A stretch of DNA of 64,000 nucleotides, taken from NCBI GenBank assembly GCA_033764965.1, contig JANRIN010000285.1, positions 1 through 64,000 on the forward strand, written 5' to 3'. The notes under the pieces are model-generated. The model was not told the DNA's origin. It searched no databases and saw nothing but the letters and a program-made list of their open reading frames with translations. The stretch comes from JSC-12 sp033764965 (GTDB lineage Bacteria > Cyanobacteriota > Cyanobacteriia > Leptolyngbyales > Leptolyngbyaceae). This document shows positions 1 through 6,629 of this stretch, piece after piece (within the stretch, counting starts at the first letter, position 1; the number at the start of each line of letters is the position of its first letter). The position numbers and the translations under genes are program-made.

Positions 1-942
1 GGACTCCACACCAAAATGTTGCAAGTTGCAGCCAGAACCTTGGGTGTGAAGCTCGATCGCTTCCGTATGATGCCCACCAGTACGGATAAAGTACCCACCA
101 CCTCTGCGACGGCTGCCTCCAGCGGTGCAGACCTCAACGGCATGGCGGTCAAAGATGCCTGTGAAACCCTCAAAGCCAGACTGGCAACCTTAGCCGCTCA
201 AATGTTGAAGCTGGATAGTCCCCACGAATTGACCTTTGAAGACGATTGGATCTTTTGCCGCACCTATCCCCGCGATCGCATTTCCTTTGATGAAGTCGTG
301 AATCACGCTTACAACAATCGCGTTTCCCTCTCTGCCACCGGATACTACCGTACTCCCAACCTCTACTGGGATGCCGCCACGCTTCATGGCAGACCGTTTT
401 ACTATTTTGCCTACGGTGCGGCGGTGAGCGAAGTTGAAGTGGATGGCTTTACAGGCACCTTCAAACTTCGGCAAGTGGACATTGTGCATGACGTGGGCGA
501 ATCACTGAATCCCCTGGTGGATCAGGGGCAAGTGGAGGGGGGCTTTGTTCAGGGCATGGGCTGGTTGACGATGGAAGAGTTGGTGTGGGATGACCAGGGA
601 CGGCTGCGCACCTATGCCCCCAGCACCTACAAAATTCCCACGGTCAGCGAAATTCCCGAAGCCTTCCACGTTCACTTGCTGACTCGTGCGGCTCAAGCTG
701 GCACAATTTATGGCAGCAAAGCGGTGGGGGAACCTCCCTTTATGCTGGCATTCTCCGTCCGCGAAGCGATCCGGGCTGCGGTTGCCGCCTTTGGCGATCG
801 CCCTAATTCTGTCCCCCTTGCTGCCCCCGCTACTCCAGAAGCCACCCTAATGGCGATCGAGCAGGTGCGATCGCAAACGGTCACAGCAGACCCTCAAGTG
901 GCGAGTCCACCGAACAGCCTGCAACACTTGTTCGGCGGTTAG
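1..942 (+). CDS. xdhB: Xanthine dehydrogenase molybdopterin-binding subunit, C-terminal part (5' end outside window)
   Basis: The reading frame is open from base 1 (GLHTK before the first Met), so the gene begins upstream of the window. The start QGLHTKM-like, the segments VDIVHDVGESLNPLVDQGQVEGGFVQG and GSKAVGEPPFML match the C-terminal molybdenum-cofactor domain of xanthine dehydrogenases. The glutamate of KAVGEPP corresponds to the catalytic Glu of the family. The enzyme oxidises hypoxanthine and xanthine to uric acid in the cytoplasm. The last 35 or so residues are a Pro/Ala-rich tail. It converges with ccmO, leaving about 50 bp between stops. The FAD and 2Fe-2S subunits would lie upstream and cannot be seen. 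Another aldehyde-oxidase-family substrate is possible. Confidence 0.88.
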   Translation, partial: GLHTKMLQVAARTLGVKLDRFRMMPTSTDKVPTTSATAASSGADLNGMAVKDACETLKARLATLAAQMLKLDSPHELTFEDDWIFCRTYPRDRISFDEVVNHAYNNRVSLSATGYYRTPNLYWDAATLHGRPFYYFAYGAAVSEVEVDGFTGTFKLRQVDIVHDVGESLNPLVDQGQVEGGFVQGMGWLTMEELVWDDQGRLRTYAPSTYKIPTVSEIPEAFHVHLLTRAAQAGTIYGSKAVGEPPFMLAFSVREAIRAAVAAFGDRPNSVPLAAPATPEATLMAIEQVRSQTVTADPQVASPPNSLQHLFGG

Positions 943-992
943 TTCTCAACCTGGGAAGGGAGGAGAGACGATCGTTCACCTTAAATCTTTGC

Positions 993-1931
993 TTATTTGC
1001 GCCGATCGCGTCTTCTGATTTGTCTACGTCTTGCTGGAGTATCAGGCGTTGAATTGTGATCAACAGGTTCATCTGAAATGTCGAGAGGTGCTTCGACCAC
1101 TTCAACAGAGCGTTCTTCAACTTCCAACGGTTGTTCCAGGGGGAGAGAGACTGGCGTAAAGGGTTGGGCTTCCGGTTGCAGGGGTTCTGGCAGCAGGCGA
1201 TCGTGGCTGGGCATCGTCAACTCTTTCATTTCTTGTTTCAGTTCTGGCAAGGCAACGGTTTCTTTTTCGGTTTCTTTGACTGCCAGGGGAATCTTGAGGG
1301 GTTGCATTTCCTCAATCCAGCAACTCGCTAACGGTAAGGTTTGATCCAGGTCTTCCAGTGGACGGGGAACCAGCATGACCGCATGAAGTTCTCCGATGCG
1401 CTCGGCTTCGACCATGCCCACATCCAGTGCCATTGCCACGTTTGCCACACTGCCCCGCACGATCGCCGTACATAATCCAGCGCCGATCGTTTCATACGCT
1501 GCCAGAGCCACATCAGCCGCTTTCAGCATGGCATCAGCAGCCCCCACCATCGCTGGGAAACCGCGAGTTTCCAATAACCCGACGGCTTGATTACTGAGTT
1601 TGCTGTGTCCGCGTCCGGTTGCCAGTTGCGCCAGTCGATTCCCGATCGGCAATACCACTTCAAGATTTGGCATGGGACGCGGAACTACTAGCGTCGCGAG
1701 CTTTTGCCCAAATTGTTCAGCCCGCTCGGCTCCTTCCTGAACCGCTAGCCGCACATCTGCTACATTCCCTCGTACGATCGCCGTACAGTGCCCACCCCCA
1801 ATTTTTTCGTAACCAACCAACGTCACCCCCGAAGACTTAAGCATATGGTCAGCAATTCCGACGATCGCGGGAAAGCTTTGGGCAGAAACCAACCCCAATG
1901 CCATTTCAGTAAAGTCTTCGCGTCGATTCAT
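993..1931 (-). CDS. ccmO: Carboxysome shell protein CcmO (tandem BMC domains)
   Basis: Two bacterial-microcompartment (BMC) domains lie in tandem, at about residues 9-95 (ALGLVSAQSFPAIVGIADHM) and 115-200 (AVGLLETRGFPAMVGAADAM). This is the layout of the beta-carboxysome shell protein CcmO, which forms pseudohexameric facets and is needed to close the shell. The ATG at 1931 (MNRREDF) fits the domain boundary better than an upstream non-ATG start. After the second BMC comes an acidic, Pro/Glu-rich tail of about 110 residues that ends in an Arg-rich stretch (RRRQIRRRDRRK). This is the last gene of the ccmK2-K1-L-M-N-O operon, about 100 bp behind ccmN. Confidence 0.93.
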   Translation of the reverse strand: MNRREDFTEMALGLVSAQSFPAIVGIADHMLKSSGVTLVGYEKIGGGHCTAIVRGNVADVRLAVQEGAERAEQFGQKLATLVVPRPMPNLEVVLPIGNRLAQLATGRGHSKLSNQAVGLLETRGFPAMVGAADAMLKAADVALAAYETIGAGLCTAIVRGSVANVAMALDVGMVEAERIGELHAVMLVPRPLEDLDQTLPLASCWIEEMQPLKIPLAVKETEKETVALPELKQEMKELTMPSHDRLLPEPLQPEAQPFTPVSLPLEQPLEVEERSVEVVEAPLDISDEPVDHNSTPDTPARRRQIRRRDRRK

Positions 1932-2031
1932 TGTGTCGTAGCTTCGTGTAGTAGCGTCCAGTAATAGTCTTATCCTAACGGGAATTAACAAGAAGGGACG
2001 CTGTTTTCAACGTCCCTCCACTCTTCCAGGT

Positions 2032-2655
2032 TTAGTCGTCCCAAGGATCATCCCCATTGTTTTCTGAGGCATCCAGGGACGTGGAACCGCTGCGGGGATG
2101 GTGCGGAAACATTTTGACAAACATCCGGTTGACGTACATCTGTCCATACACATTCACGTTTGCTTTCTCCTCTGTCGGAGCAACTAAGCCGTTTGCCTCT
2201 GATGGTAGACCGACATTCGTTGGGGCTGTGGCAGTAGCACTAGGAGAAGTATCTGCTGGATAGATCACTGTGTCGGTTGCTTGCAGTTCTTGAGAAGCGG
2301 AGCCTGCCTCTCCAATTAAAGAACCGGGAGGAATACTTTGTCCCGGTTCCACGCTGCTATTGATGATAGTGGTTGCGGCTCCGAGACAGGCGTTTCCACC
2401 AATCCGAACCTGTCCCACTAGCAAAACTTCCGCTCCCACGTTGGCACCTTCACCCACTTCAATCTCGCCATTATGAGCGTGGAGAATTGCCCCAATCCCA
2501 ATACACGCACCGGATCTAATCACAATGCGACTGTTGGCATCGGCTTGCAACAGCACTCCAGGCGCGATCGCGACTCCCGCGTGAATGGTCACATCTCCAC
2601 TGGTGTAGTAATGCGAAGTGCTAATTGGACGTAGTTGTAGCGATCGCACAGACAT
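2032..2655 (-). CDS. ccmN: Carboxysome assembly protein CcmN
   Basis: Residues 1-125 form hexapeptide-like left-handed beta-helix turns (for example VTIHAGVAIAPGVLLQADAN and the cluster around GGNACLGAATTII). A low-complexity Thr/Ala/Pro linker follows. Near the C-terminus is an amphipathic peptide, about residues 167-188 (VYGQMYVNRMFVKMF), typical of the CcmN encapsulation peptide that binds CcmK shell hexamers while the N-terminal domain binds CcmM. The ATG at 2655 is preceded by a GAGG ribosome site (AGAGGAACTG). The protein links the Rubisco-CcmM condensate to the shell. The acidic end NNGDDPWDD lies beyond the encapsulation peptide. It sits between ccmM and ccmO in the operon. Confidence 0.94.
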   Translation of the reverse strand: MSVRSLQLRPISTSHYYTSGDVTIHAGVAIAPGVLLQADANSRIVIRSGACIGIGAILHAHNGEIEVGEGANVGAEVLLVGQVRIGGNACLGAATTIINSSVEPGQSIPPGSLIGEAGSASQELQATDTVIYPADTSPSATATAPTNVGLPSEANGLVAPTEEKANVNVYGQMYVNRMFVKMFPHHPRSGSTSLDASENNGDDPWDD

Positions 2656-2728
2656 CAGTTCCTCTTTCTAGAAGGCAGAGAACAGCAGGTAAAGAGGATA
2701 AAGCAGGAACTACTCCTTCTTTTTCCCT

Positions 2729-4777
2729 CTACTTCTTCCCTGGCTTCTGAATAATTGTTTCCACGACCCGACGTTTTGCTTTCGGATCCGTTCCAACAAG
2801 GCGCACATAATCCCCCGAATGCTCACTAGCGAAAGCGTTCAATGCTGCCATTACATCCGAGTCACGATTGGCTTGAATTGCGCCGCCACTCTGCCAGGAA
2901 CTGGTTTTGTAGCGTCGTTCATCCGCATATTCGGTACTAATCTTGTAGCCCTGAGCCAGCAGTTGCCGCACCTGACTTGCCACATCTCCATTCAACCGAC
3001 CGCTACCATTGCTACTAGATGGAGCCTTGTAGGAGGAGGGCGCACTGTAGGATTGAGACGAAGCACCAGATTTCTGAGGTGCCGCTGGCGAGCCTTTACC
3101 ATTGGGACGATGAATCACCAGTTCCGCAACCCGCCGCTTGCCCTTTGGATCAACTCCCACAAGACGAACGTAATGCTGACCGTGTTCACCTAAGAAAGAC
3201 TGAATAGTGGCGATCGCATCTGAATCTCTGCGAGCCTGAATTGCAGGTGCACTGGTCCAGGAACTGGTTCGGAACCGTCGCTCATCGGCGTATTCCAATC
3301 CCACTGTACAGCCCTGTGCAATCCATTGGCTCACCTGGGATGCCCATTCTACCCCACCCCCCGGCACTGAACTGCTGTAGGTTTGAACACTGGGAGCACT
3401 GTAGGAGCCGGAGCTATGGGACGAAGAACTACCACCCGTGAGTTGAGGCGACTTCCCATTGGGACGTTGAATAATCACTTCTGCCAGACGGCGTTTCGCC
3501 TTGGGATCAATCCCAATCAAACGCACGTACTCACCTGGATGCTCCCGCATACAAGCTTCTAGCCCTGCCAGTACATCTGCCTCGCGGGTTGATTGAATCG
3601 GAGTACAGGTAGTCCAGGAACTGGTTTGAAAATGACGAGCATCCGCGTGTTCCATGCCAATGCGAGCGCCCTGTGCCAACAAATTGCGAATTTGAGCCAC
3701 TAAATCAGCAGCGCCACTCGCCTGTCCGCCGGAGTTACTGTAGCCAGATGCTTTAGGCGCGGCATAACTATGAGATGCTGTACCACGAGCTGGCGTACCG
3801 CTGGATGTTCCCTGACCCGGTTTATCTCCAGGGCGCTGAATAATTGCCTCCAAAACGCGCTTTTTTGCCCGCGTGTCAATCCCAATCAAGCGGACGTACT
3901 CGCCTGCGTGTTCTGCCAGACAACTGTTTAACTCTGCCAGCACTTGAGACTCATTTCCTGCCTGAATTGGCGCACAGCTTTTCCAGGAACTGGTTTGAAA
4001 CCTGCGCTCATCGGCGTGTTCTGTCCCGATCCGGTATCCCTGCGCCAACAACTGCCGTACATGGCTAACCACATTAGAATCCATACTCCCTCCCTTTGTG
4101 AGTTGGCGCTGAGATTCGCCCTCACCTGACAAATTTGCTGCTGTAGACTGACTAATCCCTTCCGAACTGCTTGCAAGCGGAGCAACTGCTTGAGCGCTGA
4201 TTGCGTCCGATCGCAAAGCCCCGTTTATTCCTGCCACGTGCGCGGCAAACATCCGATCGCGCTCTTGCACATTAGGCAAGCGATCGGCTTGTTGTTGGCT
4301 GGTAATCACCGCACCCGATGGCACCAGCTTTCCAGGTGGAATCTCCACATCCTGAATCAACACGTGCATCATCACGATGCAACCGTGTCCCAAACGAGCG
4401 TTGAACACGGTCGAGCGAAACCCAATAAAACAATCATTTCCGATGTAGGCAGGTCCGTGAATCAACGCCATATGGGCGAGCGCAGTGTTGTCTCCGATCC
4501 ACACTGCATAGGAACTGCCATCGTCTCCCACGACACGACTCTGCTCCAACCCATGAATGATCACCCCATCCTGGATATTGGAACTGTTCCCAATGTGAAA
4601 CGGTCCCCCTTCATCTGCTCGAATCGATGTCCCCGGTGCTATCAGCACATTGGAGCCAACTCGCACATCTCCAACTACATTCGAAAAGGAGTGAATGTAA
4701 GCAGATTCGTGAATTTTTGGCTCGGTCAAATTCTTTGACCACGGGGTTGGAGGAGCCGCATAACTACGGACTGCCAT
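2729..4777 (-). CDS. ccmM: Carboxysome scaffold CcmM (gamma-CA domain plus four SSUL repeats)
   Basis: Residues 1-190 are a gamma-carbonic-anhydrase left-handed beta-helix with putative zinc ligands His75 (VIIHG), His102 and His107 (AHMALIHG). Four Rubisco-small-subunit-like (SSUL) modules follow at about residues 232-316, 357-441, 477-561 and 597-681, joined by Ser/Pro/Gly linkers. SSUL1 and SSUL2 each carry a Cys pair 18 residues apart (268/286 and 391/409); SSUL3 and SSUL4 lack the pair. CcmM condenses Rubisco into the carboxysome core. The two cysteines that form an activating disulfide after the gamma-CA domain in Thermosynechococcus CcmM are absent. The ATG at 4777 (MAVRSYAAPP) is chosen because an earlier start would overlap ccmL. 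An internal start at 4084 should give a short SSUL-only form. Confidence 0.95.
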   Translation of the reverse strand: MAVRSYAAPPTPWSKNLTEPKIHESAYIHSFSNVVGDVRVGSNVLIAPGTSIRADEGGPFHIGNSSNIQDGVIIHGLEQSRVVGDDGSSYAVWIGDNTALAHMALIHGPAYIGNDCFIGFRSTVFNARLGHGCIVMMHVLIQDVEIPPGKLVPSGAVITSQQQADRLPNVQERDRMFAAHVAGINGALRSDAISAQAVAPLASSSEGISQSTAANLSGEGESQRQLTKGGSMDSNVVSHVRQLLAQGYRIGTEHADERRFQTSSWKSCAPIQAGNESQVLAELNSCLAEHAGEYVRLIGIDTRAKKRVLEAIIQRPGDKPGQGTSSGTPARGTASHSYAAPKASGYSNSGGQASGAADLVAQIRNLLAQGARIGMEHADARHFQTSSWTTCTPIQSTREADVLAGLEACMREHPGEYVRLIGIDPKAKRRLAEVIIQRPNGKSPQLTGGSSSSHSSGSYSAPSVQTYSSSVPGGGVEWASQVSQWIAQGCTVGLEYADERRFRTSSWTSAPAIQARRDSDAIATIQSFLGEHGQHYVRLVGVDPKGKRRVAELVIHRPNGKGSPAAPQKSGASSQSYSAPSSYKAPSSSNGSGRLNGDVASQVRQLLAQGYKISTEYADERRYKTSSWQSGGAIQANRDSDVMAALNAFASEHSGDYVRLVGTDPKAKRRVVETIIQKPGKK
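4082..4094 (-). promoter_or_regulatory. Internal ribosome-binding site and ATG for the short CcmM isoform
   Basis: Inside ccmM, exactly between the gamma-CA domain and the first SSUL repeat, the minus strand reads GGGAGGGAGT then ATG (start at 4084, residue Met232). Such a purine-rich Shine-Dalgarno is stronger than the one at the main start. The resulting protein would have 451 residues with only the four SSUL modules. In Synechococcus an internal start produces the short M35 form, essential for Rubisco packing; a four-repeat equivalent here is inferred from the site. Confidence 0.75.
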
Positions 4778-4805
4778 AAACGGAAAATCTCCAAAGGTCT
4801 GCTCA

Positions 4806-5108
4806 CTAGCGATCTTGATCTCGCTTGCTGTAAAGAATCTGATTCTCCACACCCACCGTATCGATAATGGCGATCACGGCAGCATCAAGGGGGCGTTGCT
4901 CACTCCCTGGAACCTGACGAGCAGCACTGCCATGACTGATCAGTACCCACTCACCCACTCCAGCGCCAACACTGTCGGCAGCAACTTCGTAACCAGGGAG
5001 CGGTGTTCCATCATCGTCAATCATTTGGACGACCAGGAACTTTATACCCCTGAGACTCGGCTCCTTCTGCGTACTCGTGACCGTGCCAAGTACTCTGGCA
5101 ATTTGCAT
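4806..5108 (-). CDS. ccmL: Carboxysome vertex protein CcmL
   Basis: The 100-residue product begins MQIARVLGTVTSTQKEPSLRG and has the EutN/CcmL pentamer fold signature (KFLVVQ, GVGEWVLISHGSAARQ, DAAVIAIIDTV). CcmL pentamers cap the vertices of the icosahedral carboxysome shell. The start at 5108 gives the usual family length (about 100 aa); an upstream start would add 17 unrelated residues. It lies 74 bp after ccmK1 and 28 bp before ccmM in the operon. Confidence 0.95.
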   Translation of the reverse strand: MQIARVLGTVTSTQKEPSLRGIKFLVVQMIDDDGTPLPGYEVAADSVGAGVGEWVLISHGSAARQVPGSEQRPLDAAVIAIIDTVGVENQILYSKRDQDR

Positions 5109-5182
5109 TAGACACTTCCGAAAAAGAACCATGAACTGAACCAGACAGAGTTCCGACATGAATCGGACGGTTCTATTTGATT

Positions 5183-5524
5183 CTAGGGACGGTTCAGAGG
5201 ACGGATACCGCTAACACTCTCGCGGAATGGTTCCACTGCCTCGGTGTAGCGAATCGGCAGAACGTATTCCAGGTTTTCGTGGGGACGAGCAATGATGTGG
5301 GTAGACAGCACTTGACCACCGTTGACTCGCTTCACGCTCTCGATTCCAGCCGCCACAGAAGCCTGCACTTCAGACACATCGCCCCGCACAATCACAGTGA
5401 CGCGACCGCTACCAATCTTCTCGTAGCCAACCAGGGTAACGCGAGCGGCTTTTACCATTGCGTCGGCAGCTTCCACCACTGCGGGGAACCCCAACGTTTC
5501 AACCATTCCTACTGCAATTGCCAT
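5183..5524 (-). CDS. ccmK1: Carboxysome shell hexamer protein CcmK (CcmK1-like)
   Basis: A single BMC domain of about 100 residues (MAIAVGMVETLGFPAVVEAADAM at the start, KIGSGRVTVIVRG at the pore loop) is followed by a C-terminal extension ending in GIRPLNRP, giving 113 residues. CcmK hexamers tile the facets of the beta-carboxysome shell, and the KIGSGR loop lines the central pore. The longer C-terminus relative to the upstream paralogue (102 aa) matches the CcmK1/CcmK2 pair of other beta-cyanobacteria. It is nearly identical to the upstream copy over the first 95 residues. The two genes are separated by 144 bp that contains a 28-nt tandem hairpin repeat. Confidence 0.93.
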   Translation of the reverse strand: MAIAVGMVETLGFPAVVEAADAMVKAARVTLVGYEKIGSGRVTVIVRGDVSEVQASVAAGIESVKRVNGGQVLSTHIIARPHENLEYVLPIRYTEAVEPFRESVSGIRPLNRP

Positions 5525-5578
5525 GTCAATACTCCCTTCCAATCAATAAAAAATCGAACAATTAAACACTTGGATAAT

Positions 5579-5647
5579 CTGAATAATTCAGAAGATTTTG
5601 AAGAATCTGAACGTTTCAGAAGATTTCAGAGAACCTGAATAATTCAG
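5579..5647. repeat. 28-nt tandem repeat with CTGAA-NNN-TTCAG hairpins in the ccmK2-ccmK1 spacer
   Basis: Three small palindromes lie at 5579-5591 (CTGAATAATTCAG), 5607-5619 (CTGAACGTTTCAG) and 5635-5647 (CTGAATAATTCAG), exactly 28 nt apart. The sequence between them is also similar (AAGATTT-rich), so this is about 2.5 copies of one unit. In the transcript each can fold into a 5-bp stem. The position between two shell genes suggests an effect on RNA processing or stability, which is inference. Confidence 0.75.
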
Positions 5648-5668
5648 ATTAAAACGATCGCTAAACGA

Positions 5669-5977
5669 TTACGTTCGGAACTGATCCACCGCCTCGGTGT
5701 ACCGAATCGGCAACACGTATTCCAGGTTTTCGTGAGGACGGGCGATGATGTGCGTAGAAACGACTTCTCCACCATTCACGCGCTTGGCGGATTCAATTCC
5801 AGCCGCCACCGATGCCTGCACTTCGGAGACATCGCCACGAACGATCACGGTAACGCGACCGCTGCCAATCTTTTCGTAACCGACCAAGGTGACACGAGCG
5901 GCTTTCACCATCGCATCCGCCGCTTCCACGACAGCAGGGAATCCCCTCGTCTCAATCATTCCAACTGCAATAGGCAT
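5669..5977 (-). CDS. ccmK2: Carboxysome shell hexamer protein CcmK (CcmK2-like), first gene of the operon
   Basis: A 102-residue single BMC-domain protein (MPIAVGMIETRGFPAVVEAA at the start, KIGSGRVTVIVRGDV at the pore, VLPIRYTEAVDQFRT at the end). It has the length and C-terminus of CcmK2, the major hexameric facet protein of the beta-carboxysome. The ATG at 5977 is preceded on the minus strand by CAGGAGCC, a good Shine-Dalgarno. It is the first gene of the six-gene operon. The presumed promoter lies in the intergenic region shared with ndhF4, where an 8-bp inverted repeat occurs about 95 bp upstream. Confidence 0.95.
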   Translation of the reverse strand: MPIAVGMIETRGFPAVVEAADAMVKAARVTLVGYEKIGSGRVTVIVRGDVSEVQASVAAGIESAKRVNGGEVVSTHIIARPHENLEYVLPIRYTEAVDQFRT

Positions 5978-6629
5978 TCTAAGGCTCCTGATAAGTGAAA
6001 CTAATATTTTTGAGAAGGGATGAAAATTTCGACGGGAAATGCCATCTTTTCAAGCCTTATCAATGTTTTCACTATGCTTATAGACAAGCATAGGGGGCAG
6101 GTTGACCATTAATCAATATAAAGTCCAATGATAGTTACAAATTTCCTGCATAAATCCAGCTTATAGGATTACCTAAAATCTGCTACCCGGGCTAGATAGT
6201 CACTCCCTGACGCAATTTTCTATGATTTAGGCAACTAAGCTTTGCGATCGCAAAGTAAGTTTAGGTTGATGAGAGTCCAGGCTGAAGCCAGTTTTAAGAC
6301 TTGTGAAGAAAATATAAATGATAAAAATAGATTGGTTTAATACACATTTTGGTGCTGAAAAGTATGGAGTTATCTCAACAAACTTCAGCAAAGCGTTACT
6401 CAACCATAAGATACTTTTATGCAAGTGAGTTTGAAATCAGGCATCGTTGTTTTTCTTAAAAAAACGTTTTATGGTTGAAGCATTAGAACAGGACTGAACT
6501 TTATTAATCTGGATTGACTGAGTAGGCGATACAGCCGTCTCCATGCTACAGGGGGTTTGGAGGCGTTTTTACGTATTCTCCTGTCAGTTTGTTTTTGTTA
6601 CAGGCGTAGATTTAGATAAGGTTAGCTGG
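5978..6629. other. Divergent intergenic region between ccm operon and ndhF4 (promoter region)
   Basis: About 650 bp of AT-rich DNA separates the oppositely transcribed ccmK2 and ndhF4 genes and should contain both promoters. It holds an 8-bp inverted repeat at 6072-6093 and an extended HIP1 palindrome (CTTTGCGATCGCAAAG) at 6240-6255. No convincing protein-coding frame is present; short frames here lack a ribosome site and recognisable sequence. Confidence 0.6.
6072..6093. promoter_or_regulatory. Inverted repeat CTATGCTT-N6-AAGCATAG upstream of ccmK2, possible LysR-type operator
   Basis: The two 8-bp arms are perfect reverse complements separated by 6 bp, giving a 22-bp site about 95-115 bp upstream of the ccmK2 start. 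Dyads of this size are typical of LysR-family regulators, and the CO2 regulators CcmR/NdhR and CmpR belong to that family. The sequence does not match their published motifs closely enough to name the regulator, so the assignment is inference. Confidence 0.45.

Noticed and set aside
4190..4738. A 182-codon open frame on the plus strand
   Set aside because: It is antisense to the gamma-CA domain of ccmM, which is unmistakable; the antisense product has no recognisable features.
5579..5647. Regular 28-nt repeats considered as a CRISPR array
   Set aside because: The similarity extends across the whole unit with no unique spacers, and only 2.5 units exist. It is a simple tandem hairpin repeat in an operon spacer.
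6227..6424. A 65-codon minus-strand frame between ccmK2 and ndhF4
   Set aside because: AT-rich, no ribosome site, no family resemblance, and it lies in the expected promoter region.
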